The notes: generated from the sequence alone by a model not told the origin. Counted from the stretch's first letter, positions 46,800-57,700 are shown. The stretch is DNA of 64,000 bases from Echinarachnius parma (GCA_037951105.1 JBAMJV010008986.1:62001-126000); one strand, 5' to 3'. Numbers and translations: made by a program.

Positions 46800-47390
46800 T
46801 TTCCTAGTCGCAAGTCCTAGTCGCAATGGACAGCAATTGCCTCGTCCTCTCTACTCCGCCTCACCAGGATAATGCCATTGGTTATCCAGACGAAGCGGTA
46901 TCAAGCCGTCTTTCTTGCCTCCTTAGTCTTCTTCAACAGCTGCTTTGTCGTCTGAAGAAGATTTTCGTTGATGAATACCTTCCGGTCTTCCCCACCGCAG
47001 CCCATTCTACGAGTTGAGAGCTCCTTCAGCCGGCCCCGCCCCTGGTAGACCGCCTCCCGCGCCCTTCTGGTTACGAAGTGTACGATGATTGGCCTTGGAA
47101 CTTGCGGATTCTGGTCCTCTCTCCTCAGGCCAATAAGATGGGTCACATCGATGTCGCTTTCTCTATTGCCTGGTGCCGCCTGGTGTGCCACTTTCAGGAC
47201 CAGGTCACGGACATCCTCCTTCCTTTTCTCGGGGATGCCCACGATTTAAAGGTTTACCCGCCGGTGGTGCTGGTCGAGGTCGTTTACCCTTCTCTCCAAC
47301 GTCTGCATGTACTTATTCAGCTCTCCTTTATTCTTCCGTAGAACTCTGTTCTCACTCTGTATCATTTCATATTCTTTTTTTTTCTTCTAG
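46800..47390 (-). pseudogene. Non-LTR ORF1-type protein, coiled coil plus RNA-binding fold
   Basis: From 47390 on the minus strand: a Lys/Glu-rich coiled coil (SENRVLRKNKGELNKYMQ, LERRVNDLDQHHRRVNL), a stop codon, then IVGIPEKRKEDVRDLVLKVA, SDIDVTHLIGLRRED, PRPIIVHFVTRRAREAVYQ and VFINENLLQTTKQLL. After a shift it ends with YRFVWITNGIILVRR. This is the ORF1 organisation of many invertebrate L1-like elements. Its A-rich start lies exactly at the acceptor of the plus-strand exon at 47391, so the exon's pyrimidine tract is the antisense of this element. Confidence 0.7.
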
Positions 47391-47626
47391 ATAACGAAGC
47401 GTGGACGCGCACTGAGGTCAACGAGACGTCCAATATCGGATCGACAGAGATGACGATAGAGTTGCATCACTTTAGCTCACACACCGTTGCCATTCAATGC
47501 AACATGCCAGAATGTGAGCTGAAGAAACGATTTAAATTGATTCCTTCTCTACCAGTGACATTGCCGAGCAATCGCGAGCCAATCCTACACGTTGACCTAT
47601 ACGAAGATCTTAAAGGAATGTCAGAT
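47391..47626 (+). CDS. ZU5-gene exon e: end of ZU5 with H-F-S motif, start of UPA
   Basis: Bounded by TTTTTTTCTTCTAG|AT and TCAGAT|GTGAGT. It enters in phase 1 and leaves in phase 0. It reads NEAWTRTEVNETSNIG, STEMTIELHHFSSHTVAIQC, then RFKLIPSLPVTLPSNREP and ILHVDLYEDLKGMSD. HFS at 47468-47476 is the position at which ZU5-UPA proteins such as PIDD and UNC5CL cut themselves between Phe and Ser. That the gene product does so is inference from the motif and its place at the end of ZU5. The part after it fits the first strands of a UPA domain. Confidence 0.8.
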
Positions 47627-47730
47627 GTGAGTAAAGATATCTTATAGAACAATATGTTCATGAATTTGTTCTATCATAAATGTAACCCGGATGTGTTTCT
47701 GGTGACATAAAACAAACACATCGATGTACG

Positions 47731-48052
47731 TTTTAAGGGATCTAGTAACTCTTTGGCATGTGCAAAAAGTAATAAATTGTTAGTATGATGTGTAATTTTG
47801 TAATGGTAATTTGTATGTCTGCTGAGTAATGTTATACATAGCACGAGCAATAGTTGATGTATGGTCGAGTAATGGGCAAAAATGCAAAGGGAGGTTTGCT
47901 AACGCATTTAACTGACATTCTACACAGTTATAACTATCCAGTGGATCGTTCAATTCTTTATACTTGAATCGTAAATACCTTTGTAACGAAAGGCATATAA
48001 ATATATAATGAAGTTGTTCTCGATGTAGACAATAATACTAGATCCCATTAGA
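47731..48052 (+). mobile_element. MITE family A, copy 3
   Basis: AAGGGATCTAGTAACTCTTT at the left, ATACTAGATCCCATTAG near the right, and GGGCAAAAATGCAAAGGGAG inside. Diverged and shortened. Confidence 0.65.
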
Positions 48053-48530
48053 TATTTCGAAATATTACAGGCTTTGTTGATTGCCATATGTTTACCCCAT
48101 TGAGTCTGGTATTTTACATATTTAGAAAGTTTGCTGACAATTCAAGACCCAATTTAACGCATGGGTAATTTTGTTCAAACACAATCTTTACATAACTTTT
48201 CATAATGACTGGCATGACTCAAGACACCTTAAGCCGGTTGTCATGATTTTTAGACAGGGACCCGCCCCGACAAGGTTAAGAGTCCGACGCTAAACTGCAC
48301 CACCCCGATCACAGACCAAAACCAACAGCAAATGGACACTACCCTGAACTTGTTGATTTGTATTTAATCCGGTGCCAGATTGGATTCGGTATAATTGAAG
48401 TATTTCAATGGTCCAAACCACACTGAATTCGAGTTTGTTATATAGGGTGGACCCCCCCCCCCCCCCCTAAAAACAGACAAACAAACAAACAAACAAACAA
48501 AAACGGAATGGGGTATTTGCCATGATACTG
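48053..48530. other. Intron stretch with a C run, nothing recognised
   Basis: A C run at 48452-48467 is followed by (CAAA)n near 48476-48500. Confidence 0.4.
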
Positions 48531-48800
48531 ACACATGGGTGGCATTCACAAAGGAGGTTTGTACAAACCATAGTTTGATCATGCTTTACATCTATGGAGT
48601 GCCATAGATATTTACAAAATGTACGAAATAAATGTCTGTCTTCTCACATGTTTAAATTATGGTGGTTAGCAAGCTCTAACAGTCATATCATTATAAATTA
48701 TTCTGTGTTTTACTTGTATACCAGCACTACTCGATAGATGTAGACCATGGTCAAACCATTGTTTGTACAAACCTCATTTGTGTATCCGGGCCCATGTGGC
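48530..48800. mobile_element. Small TIR element (MITE C)
   Basis: ACACATGGGTGGCATTCACA and GGAGGTTTGTACAAACCATA at the left are matched inverted near 48725-48800 (GTTTGTACAAACCTCATTTG, CCCGGGCCCATGTGGCTGG-like end). About 270 bp, with inverted ends of about 50 bp. Confidence 0.6.
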
Positions 48801-48959
48801 TGGGTTAACGTGATTGGGCATCTCTTGATAGTAATAATAGACAAGCATGCATAGGGCGCCTTCTTTAGTGTCAATGTTGGTGCACAACATAACCAAATCA
48901 CCAACACCAGGACTTTGTACGGTAATACCTTTGTTTATCCGTGTATATCGTTTGATGCT

Positions 48960-49362
48960 CACATTTTGTTGAGTGATTGGAATGCTGTTATTGTTGTACC
49001 TCTTCCGAGCATGGACACGTGTCTGGCATATTGTTCCTCCCAGGTAAGTGAACTGTTCTACTTGTTTGAGCTGTTCTCGTCCAATGTTTATATTCCGTAG
49101 TGGAGGCTGTTTGCTTATGGCTTGTACAGTTCACCATTTACTTTGACTGCGATGTTTGATTGTTGGTACCGTGCTTGTAGTAGGTTTATGTATTTTGAAG
49201 AATTTGATTTCTTTCATGGCGCTTTCCATCATTGTCAAAGAGTGAACAATTGGTCCGTGGTGGAGCATCCTGGACGGAATCCAGCTTGTCCTTCGGACAG
49301 CACTTCTTCTGTTTTGGTTATGATTCTTTGCTGGAGAATAATACTAAACCCTTTCCCTGTTA
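48960..49362 (-). pseudogene. RTE-like reverse transcriptase, downstream half
   Basis: The minus strand reads SLTGKGFSIILQQRIITKTE, EEVLSEGQAGFRPGCSTTDQ, LFTL, then after a deletion INIGREQLKQVEQFTYLGGT. These are the RT blocks around GQAGFR and YLGG. The upstream part of the same gene lies at 57063-57351; the 7.7-kb palindromic element at 49363-57060 separates them, with TA on either side. Confidence 0.75.
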
Positions 49363-49461
49363 GACTGTGGGCTGACTAGCAAAAAAGTGCTTAGTTTTCC
49401 AGTTCTGTGGTCCCCCAAGCCCTACCACTTGCTGTATGTTATAAAATTTGTCTAAAAACAT

Positions 49462-49917
49462 GGGTGCGGTTCGTTATTCCGAAGGTTCGTTATTCCGAAG
49501 GTTCGTTATTCCGAAGGTTTTTTATTCCGAAGGTTCGTTATTCCGAACACGCAAATTTCCTATACCTGAGTGTTCGTTAATCCGAAAATGAAAGAGGGTT
49601 CGTTAATCCGAACATTTGTTGCCTTATTCCGAAGGTTCGTTATTCCGAAGGTTCGTTATTCCGAAGGTTCGCTATTCCTAAAATGAAATCGGGTTGTTAT
49701 TCCGAAGGTTCGTTATTCCGAAGGTTCTTTATTCCGAAGGTTCGTTATTCCGAAGGTTCGCTATTCCTAAAATGAAATCGGGTTCGTTATTCCGAAGGTT
49801 CGTTATTCCGAAGGTTCGCTATCTCTAAAATGAAATCGGGTTCGTTATTCCGAAGGTTCGTTAGTCCTAAAATGAAATAGGGTTCGTTAATCCGAAAATG
49901 AAATAGGGTGTGTGTGC

Positions 49918-49949
<32 letters not shown>

Positions 49950-50422
49950 GCACTGGCGTAGTGGTGGGGGTGTCATGGGTCCCCCTCCCAAATCAATTTA
50001 AATCATGGCTTTTATCTAATTTTATTGGAAAATAGAGTAAAAACTCAGATTGCACAGTTTCAATTAAAAAAATGCCAAAGCTCCCTAACGGGGGGGGGGG
50101 GGGGACCCCCCCCCCCCCCTTCCACACCCTGCCCTTAGTTGCTATTTATGATGAAATATATACAATTCAGACAAATAAAATGTGATTTTTGACTGATATC
50201 AAACAGCAAAATCTAACTTTCTGACATAATTATAATTATACCAAATTGATTTTTGTTTTATTTCATGTTTTTTTACATGAGAAAGATATAAATATATACA
50301 TTATATCTCATTCTTATTGCACTGTTTTACAAAGAAAAATGAAATACAATTTAACTAGAATTGTAAAGCCACTCTTTGCCCCCTCACCTCTCCCCCACCC
50401 CCCCCCCCCCCCCCCCCCCCCC

Positions 50423-50455
<33 letters not shown>

Positions 50456-50779
50456 ATGCAGCCACGGCAATTAGAGTAAGATTGATCCCCTTTCCCAAGT
50501 CAACACTACTCAAAATCAAATCAACTCAATTCTTTTCTACGTTGTATTTATTTAATTTTCGGATTAACGAACCCTATTTAATTTTAGGACTAACGAACCT
50601 TCGGAATAACGAACCCGATTTTATTTTCGGATCGACGAACCTTCGAAATAACGAACCTTCGGAATAACGAACCTTCGGAATAACGAACCTTCGGAATAAC
50701 GAACCTTCGGAATAACGAACCCGATTTTAATTTCGGATCAACGAACCTTCGGAATAACGAACCTTCGGAATAACGAACC
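49462..50779. mobile_element. Foldback element with 16-bp arrays, copy 2, with empty site
   Basis: Left array at 49462-49910 (GGGTGCGGTTCGTTATTCC, then TTCGTTATTCCGAAGG many times), right array reversed at 50551-50779. The interior has a TG microsatellite, a G/C run pair at 50090-50121 and a very long C run at 50398-50455. The inverted paralogue near 56960-56990 lacks it (…ACCCACTTG…ATGAATACATATATTTTTAG), so this is a real insertion. No gene inside; the Pro-rich frame at 50246 is a C-run artefact. Confidence 0.85.
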
Positions 50780-51859
50780 ATTCATCTGAACCCACTTGCC
50801 GGTTGCATAATTGGCACAAGAAAATAAAAAAATTATAAAATAGTCACAGTATTTGCAAGTGAGTGTTCTTCAACAGATAAGTATGCAACCATAGATGGCT
50901 GTACTAAAAAACCCAATCAGTGTATGTGATGCGGTGTGTGAAGTTATGTGTACTGTGTGTGAGCGTGTGTGTACGTCTGTGTGTAATACCAATGGCGTAT
51001 TTCCATTGTACACAACTTCGTACAATAACTTGTTCAAGTGTAGTTCTATATTTTAGACAAATGTAGTCTGCTAGGGGCTTGGCTGTGTATGTGCATTTCA
51101 AATATGACTTCTTTGATCATTCAGAGATCACATAAGAATTGGTTCATAATCTAATAGTACTTCTGTGGAATGTCCAAGCCCTGATCACTTCTAGAATTAG
51201 AAAGCGTGTCAACAATCTCAAATAGTGTGTCGTTTTTTTGTTCCAAAGAACTATACAGTCACCCATGTACACATTTACAATCATTTATGCCTACTGTATT
51301 AAATAAAACATCATATTTTCCTCTTTAATTTTTAATCATAATTATTAAACATTGGATACATTAATGCTTGTATTATTTGGACCATTTGGAATGATACTGT
51401 AATAGTAAACATCTGCTAACAGAGTAAAATTGAAGATTGTATAAATATATTTTTCAAGAAGAGTAATGGCTTTATACTTCAACTAACTGTTAATTACTCA
51501 ATAATATGCCGTCCCCGTATGATACGATTGGTGTCGATATTTAAATTCATTACACTTGCCTTTATATCACATAAGCATATAAAAAAGTACATTTATTTTC
51601 CTAATCAAAATGAAAGCTCGTCGGCATAATTTGGTGTTCAGTTATGCATGGGCATTCCACATAAGTACTACTATTAATAGATTATGAACCATTTCTTCTA
51701 CGATCTCGGAATGATCAAATAAGTCGTATTTTAATGTAAACATAATTGCACATTATATATTATTCTTTTTATATTATATATCAATGATTGTTATCTTTCA
51801 TCTGAAGTTTTATTACTAGATACAGTTAATAGTGAATTAAAGAAAGTTATCTTATGATC

Positions 51860-52020
51860 ATGCAAATAAGTTGTCTTTGAACCTTCAAAAGACAGACTAT
51901 ATGTTTTTTAGTAACACCCTAAATGATTTACCTGGAGATGTACTTTTTGATGATGTAAATGTTGTGAGAGTAACTTCCACCAAGTTTCTTGGGCTACACA
52001 TTGACGAGAAGCTGGAGTGC
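51860..52020 (+). pseudogene. RT fragment in the left arm of the palindrome
   Basis: The plus strand reads KLSLNLQKTDYMFFSNTLND, then VVRVTSTKFLGLHIDEKLE, close to ANKLSLNLKK...FLGLYIDEDL of the element at 34866-36264. It covers only the stretch from the RT palm to the FLG block. Confidence 0.7.
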
Positions 52021-52089
52021 TGGCATGGGGGAAGTCATTAAAAACGCAACTGTAGATACATTAAAAACAACTCTAATCCCCCTTTTCTG

Positions 52090-52330
52090 GGCAACAAAAA
52101 TCTTTAAAAGTTACTCTCACAACATCTCCAGGTAAATCCGTTAGGGTGTTACTAAAAAACATATAGTTTGTCTTTTGAAGGTTCAAAGACAACTTATTTG
52201 CATGAATCCACAAGATAACTTTCTTTAATTCACTGTATCTAAGGCTTCAGGGTTTTTATGAGAAAAAAATACACTTGAATCATCTGCAAAGAATAAGAAA
52301 GATAGGACATCAGATGAAAGATAGAAATCA
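52090..52330 (-). pseudogene. RT fragment in the right arm of the palindrome
   Basis: The minus strand has SDVLSFLFFADDSSVFFSHK with the catalytic DD, and after a shift VILWIHANKLSLNLQKTNYM. The right arm keeps the catalytic motif; in the left arm this part is deleted. The palindrome has therefore captured a piece of a Jockey/CR1-type RT in both arms. Confidence 0.7.
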
Positions 52331-52952
52331 TTGATATATAATATAAAAATAATAATATATAATGTGCAATTATGTTTACATTAAAATATGACTTATTTTA
52401 TGATTCCGTGATCGTAGAAGAAATGGTTCATAATCTATTACTAGTAGTACTTCTGTGGAATGCCCATGCATAACTGAACACCAAATTATGCCGACGAGCT
52501 TTCATTTTGATTAGGAAAATAAATGTATTTTTTATATGCTTATCTGATATAAAGGCAAGTGTAATGAATTTAAATATCGACACCAATCGTATCATACGGG
52601 ACATAATATTGAGTAATTAACAGTTAGTTGAAGTATAAAGCCATTATTCTTCTTGAAAATATATATTTATACAATCTTCAATTTTACTCTGTTAGCAGAT
52701 GTTTACTATTATAGTATCATTCCAAATGGTCCAAATAATACAAGCATCAATGTATCCAATGTTTAATAATTATGATTAGAAATTAATGAGGAAAATATGA
52801 TGTTTTATTTAATACAGTACTTAGGCATAAATCATTGTAAATGTGTACATGGGTGACTGTATAGTTCTTTGGAAAAAAAAACGACACATTATTTGAGATT
52901 GTTGACACGCTTTCTAATTATACAAGTGATCAGGGCTTGGACATTCCACAGA

Positions 52953-53396
52953 AGTACTATTAGATTATGAACCAATTATTCTGTGATCTCTGAATGATCA
53001 AAGAAGACATGTTTGAAATGCACATACACAGCCAAGCCCCTAGCAGACTACATTTGTCTAAATATAGAACTACACTTGAACAAGTTATTGAACGAGGTTG
53101 TGTACACTAGAAATACGCCATATGTATTACACACATACACACACGCTCACACACAGTACACATAACTTCACACACCGCATCACATACACTGATTGTATGA
53201 ACACTGATTGTGTGCACTGTGCAGTACGTGCACACAATGATTAGTACAGCCATCTATGGTTGCATACTTATCTGTTCAAGAACATTCACTTGCAAATACT
53301 GTGACTATTTTATAAATTTTAATTTTCTTGTGCCAATTATGCAACCGACAAGTGGGTTCAGATGAATACATATATATTTAGACAAATTTTAACACA
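52953..53396. repeat. Segment duplicated in direct orientation at 53397-53510 plus 56659-56991
   Basis: ACAGAAGTACTATTAGATTA through CAGATGAATACATATAT is present twice in direct orientation. The second copy was split at CTAAATA by the TIR element at 53511. Confidence 0.8.
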
Positions 53397-54403
53397 GAAG
53401 TACTATTAGATTATGAACCAATTCTTCTGTGATCTTTGAATGATCAAAGAAGACATATTTGAAATGCACATACACAGCCAAGCCCCTAGCAGACTACATT
53501 TGTCTAAATACAGGGTGGCCCAACAAAAACGGAACGGGGCACTTCCGAAAATAAGGTAACAAATGTATTATGTCCATCGGATAGAGTGTCTTTTTAAATG
53601 AACAACGATACCAAGAACAGTCAATTTGGTCGTGTAGTTTTTGTTTTAGTGCGCTGTGAGTGACACCATGTCAGGTTCTCTTTTTTGTCAATTTGTATTG
53701 AGCCAGCGCTTGATGAATCGCACGAACCGCCGTTCATATCGTTGAGCATCGCGCACTGTTGTTAGTGTGCACCAGGGGCGTCGATCACGGGGGGGATGGG
53801 GGGGATATATCCCCCCAAATATTTGAGGTGGGGGGGATGGCCTGTATTATCATTCCCCCCCCCCCCCAATATTTGGGAGGGTAAAAAAAAAAAAAAAAAA
53901 AGTATACTGGCGCATGTAATTGTGGAAGAGGCTACCATAAGCAAAACAAGAAGTGCGATCCGCCCTTTGGTTTTCTGCAAACTTGATTTCATTAATTGTG
54001 TTTATCTATAACACGGTAACTCAGAAACAAGTTTATAAAACGTGAAATTGATGCCTTTGGTATGCTCCAGATTGCACAATTTCAAGCCCCAAAATGCAAA
54101 AGCTTGCTACCGTGGGAGGGGGGACACCCCCTCCCACACCGACCCCCCAGGCGCGGATCTACGGGGGGGGGGGGGGGGGTTAGGGGGTTTAACCCCCCCC
54201 CCCCCCCCCTTGGGCTGCAAAGTGAAAATGTGATGTGCATAGAAAAACGCCATCATTGAGTCCAGACCCACACAGTATCCTTATCGTCATTGGGTCAGAC
54301 CCCCCCCCCCCCCCTTAGCAAAATAGCCCCCCCAAAAATCGCCTCGCCGCTACGTGGCTCGTGGACGATGCTCCGCATCGTCATTGGGTCAAACCCCCCT
54401 CGG

Positions 54404-55056
54404 CCGTCAGATGGTAAAACGGTCTATCTCGAAAATCGCTGTTCTGAGAAAAATGACTTTGAAGTTTAGAGGTTTGAGCTTTTTTAGGAGATGGGTATAA
54501 TCCATTTTTAGCAATGGGACAAGAAGAAGCATATTAAACACTGATAACTGAAGAATGTTGTGCTTATTTGGGCTTTTAATTATAAAATAAATGAGATTTG
54601 TGTGCAGATAGACTGTTTAACCACAGCACATGAATACACTCCCACTACACATCATAACATGGGAAAATGGTCTATCTTCTAGATAGACCATAAACACTAT
54701 TGCCATACTATGGTAAAATGGTCTATCTTCTGGTTAGACCATTTTACCGTTTTATCTCATGGTTTTAAAGTGGTCCATCTTCTAGATAGACCATTTTACT
54801 GTTCTGTCCATTTGATGATGAAATTGTATATAAAGTGTTAGCATGCAAAACGACCTAAATCCACCGTACCTGATTTTAATGACCTTTGACATCCCCCTTC
54901 TTTTGTTATTCATTACTATCATTCTTCACTACTATCATAAGCATCATCGTCATCAACATCATCATATTCATAATCATCATCATCATAATCATCGTAATCA
55001 TTACCATCATAATCGTAATCATTGTCATCATGATCATGATCATCATCATAATCATC

Positions 55057-55088
<32 letters not shown>

Positions 55089-56234
55089 CATAATCACATT
55101 CATGGTCATCATCAGCATCATCATGAAGGTAATTTTTATAATCATCCTTAACTCTGACAATCATAATCATACAAGAGACAAGTGAATGTATTTTTGTTGC
55201 AAGTGTTCAAATGTTTTTGAAATTCAGGCAAGAAAAATTACAAATTGCAAAATACAAATGTACATGGCAAGAAAAATTACAAATTACAAAATTTTCTAGA
55301 TGGGAGGAAAATTATGTACCCTAAAATCTTCTTCAAAGCATGGGACTTGAGAAGAGTCCCAACTTGATGTTAAGTGACATGAGAAGTGCCGATTTTTTTT
55401 TTCTTTTGGTGTACCCGTGGATTATAGTAATTCCCTGATGATTTCACCTTATGAGATAAACATTATTCTCTGAACATAGAGACGAAAAACAACCTTCACT
55501 TCTATATTTCTGGCAGCGATAGAGAAATATAGCATGTGTCCATTATTGGGGGTAGTATCGTGTAAAAGGACAAAATTGTCAAATTTCTCCGATATCAATT
55601 TAAACAAATTTTCAAGCATTTTGTTTATACTTGTTCCTCAATGCTCCTTTACGACTAATTCATTAGATACAATTATTCAAAATGCATTTAGATACATTGA
55701 AGTTAATACTGAGTAGGTACGTGCAGTGGTCCGCGTGTCGGAGAGAATTTCGATCGACCGTGCGGTGGTAAACTGGTCTAATTCGAAGATAGACCATTTT
55801 ACCATCTGACAGCGATGATTAAAAAATCTCAGTTAAGAAGGTTAAAAGGTTTATGTAAAAGATAGCTCGTTTTACCTCCAAACGATATTACCGACAATGG
55901 GCTAACTTAGGTAAACTGGTCTAGATAGACCATTTTACCATCTGACAGCGATGATTAAAAAATCTCAGTTAAGAAGGTTAAAAGGTTTATGTAAAAGATA
56001 GCTCGTTTTACCTCCAAACGATATTACCGACAATGGGCTAACTCAAAGATTTACCATCAAATCTGAAGGAAAAATACAAAAAAGTACCAAGATAGCGGAA
56101 ATTATCTCTAAAAGAAGACATGATGGGACTTTCTCGATAGCACCATTGGAAAGAGCGCCCTCACATTACCCGGAAAGTGAATTTACCTCAAAAAGTCAAA
56201 TTTTCGAGTTAGACCGTTTTACCATCTGACGGCC
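54404..56234. mobile_element. Nested TIR element with repeated TAGACCATTTTACC hairpins
   Basis: GGCCGTCAGATGGTAAAACG at the left and its inverse at 56211-56230 form TIRs of about 35 bp. Inside, GGTAAAATGGTCTATCT and its inverse are repeated, several times as perfect hairpins (54664-54692, 54711-54750, 54775-54800, 55767-55802). A segment of about 120 bp (CATCTGACAGCGATG to GACAATGGGCTAACT) is tandemly duplicated at 55802-55912 and 55936-56043. No transposase. Confidence 0.65.
54936..55125. repeat. (ATC)n microsatellite
   Basis: Imperfect ATC/ATT trinucleotide array. All three frames on each strand stay open, giving His-, Ile-, Asp- and Met-rich pseudo-proteins that should not be annotated. 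Confidence 0.9.
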
Positions 56235-57062
56235 GCCCTTCCCCCTTAGCAAAATAGCCAAAAAAAATAGCCCCCCAAAAATCGCCTCGCCGCTACGCGG
56301 CTCGTGGACGATGCTCCGCATCGTCATTGGGTCAAACCGCCTGATCATCCCCCCCAACCATGAGAAGAAATCGACGCCCTTGGTGTGCACTCAGCCGTGT
56401 GCCGAGAGAATGGGCATGCTCGCTGAATGGTATTACGGGCAAGGAGTGCGGTTAAACTGGCATTGACTAGGTCGAAATCGACATAAATCGGCGCCTGACA
56501 TGGTCTCACTCACTGCGTCCTTAAACATAAACGACCTGACCAAAATTACTGTTCTTGGTATCGTTTTTCATTGGAAAGGACACCCTATCCGATGAACATA
56601 AACATTGTGGTATTATATTTTGGGAAGTGCCCCGTTCCGGTTTTTTGGGGCCACCCTGTATAGAACTACACTTGAACAAGTTATTGAACGAGGTTGTGTA
56701 CACTAGAAATACGCCATTGGTATTACACACATACACACACGCTCACACACAGTACACATAACTTCACACACCGCATCACATACACTGATTGTATGAACAC
56801 TGATAGTGTGCACTGTGCAGTACGTGGACACAATGATTAGTACAGCCACCTATGGTTGCATACTTATCTGTTCAAGAACATTCACTTGCAAATACTGTGA
56901 CTATTTTATAAATTTTAATTTTCTTGTGCCAATTATGCAACCGACAAGTGGGTTCAGATGAATACATATATTTTTAGACAAATTTTACAACATACAGCAA
57001 GTGGCAAGGCTTGGGGGACCACGGAAAGAGAGAATTTGAGGTGTCAGCCCAGTCTATGTATA

Positions 57063-57351
57063 GCTAATCAAGCGATTACCCCCTTTAGCTTCCACAATTG
57101 ACTGTGTCTTTTTGTCTTGTGTATTGGAGTTAGTATGTTTTTTTCCCAGTCAGCCGGAAAGGATTCCACCCGCCATTATACTGTTGCATAAAGTGTGGGA
57201 GTATGCTGATACCAGTATGTTGACCCAGCAGGCTTTTGAGTTTCCTCTCCTGTGATGTTGTCGAATCCAGGTGCTTACCCTTCTGTGAGTTTCGGACAAC
57301 GTATTCTACTTCATCTCGCAGAATGTCTAGAACTGAATCGAGGTTGGCCAT
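57063..57351 (-). pseudogene. RTE-like reverse transcriptase, upstream half
   Basis: The minus strand reads DSVLDILRDEVEYVVRNSQK, then KSLLGQHTGISILPHFMQQY and NGGWNPFRLTGKKTY, followed by decayed sequence up to GGNRLIS. This is the (I/V)L..EV...(V/I)...K.GK..G.D block and the W.P/K.W motif at the beginning of RT. The gene resumes at 49362 beyond the 7.7-kb insertion. Confidence 0.65.
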
Positions 57352-57439
57352 CTGTGGTATATTAGTAGCTTCTCCATTTGTTGGGTTCTAAACAAGACAA
57401 ACAAAGAGACCCAAATAAAAAAAACCGAGATACAACTTC

Positions 57440-57700
57440 ATTAGAAGATAAATACGAAAGGAAACAAAAGGCTGCACGGATACATGGAAACGAGAACAGA
57501 TGAAAGCCTCACACCAGGCTACCAAATCCAAGGAAGTTTACACAACAATTAAAACAAATTCCAAGAAATCTACAGTCAGAATCCAAACAGTGAAAAGTTA
57601 AGAAATTCTTACTGAGACAAAAGACGTTAAAGATAGATGGAAAGAAAGCCTTGGAAAACTATACAATAACCAGAACTACCGGGGTGCTTGCCTAAGTAAA
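57440..57700 (+). pseudogene. Fragment of a second RTE-like ORF, opposite orientation
   Basis: The plus strand reads QATKSKEVYTTIKTNSKKST and, after a stop, EILTETKDVKDRWKESLGK and LYNNQN, the linker between endonuclease and RT in RTE-like elements (..L.TE...V..RWKE....LYN). Too short to name a family. Confidence 0.45.

Larger units (their letters stand above)
53511..56658. mobile_element. 3.1-kb TIR element with TA duplication and empty site
   Basis: Ends CAGGGTGGCC...AAAACGGAACGGGG and the inverse at 56658 match with indels for about 270 bp (shared CGATACCAAGAACAGT, ACCATGTCAGG, GTGTGCACCA.GGGCGTCGAT). TA flanks both sides (53509, 56659), and the paralogous site at 53056-53073 (GTCTAAATATAGAACTAC) is uninterrupted. 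No transposase frame is visible; the interior holds G/C runs, the hairpin element at 54404 and a direct repeat of CGCCTCGCCGCTACG.GGCTC at 54341 and 56283. Confidence 0.85.
49363..57060. mobile_element. 7.7-kb palindromic element inserted at TA in an RTE-like gene
   Basis: The left end GACTGTGGGCTGAC at 49363 pairs with the inverted right end GTCAGCCCAGTC near 57043-57054. Further matching pairs are 49405-49458 with 56975-57030, and nearly all of 50780-51990 with 52090-53370, so the ancestral element was a single long inverted repeat centred near 52050. TA at 49361 and 57061 is the target duplication: removing the element restores the RT reading frame (..NRLIS / LTGKGF..). The arms are now unequal owing to a foldback insertion on the left and a partial direct duplication plus a TIR insertion on the right. 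Confidence 0.75.

Noticed and set aside
49462..49910. CRISPR-like array of 16-bp units
   Set aside because: Units are directly adjacent without unique spacers, are mirrored at the other end of an element, and the DNA is eukaryotic.
50246..50479. Pro-rich ORFs at C runs (also 1859-2153, 28820-29158, 43615-43941)
   Set aside because: Homopolymer artefacts.
54843..55185. His-, Ile-, Asp- and Met-rich open frames
   Set aside because: Translations of one ATC trinucleotide array in different frames.
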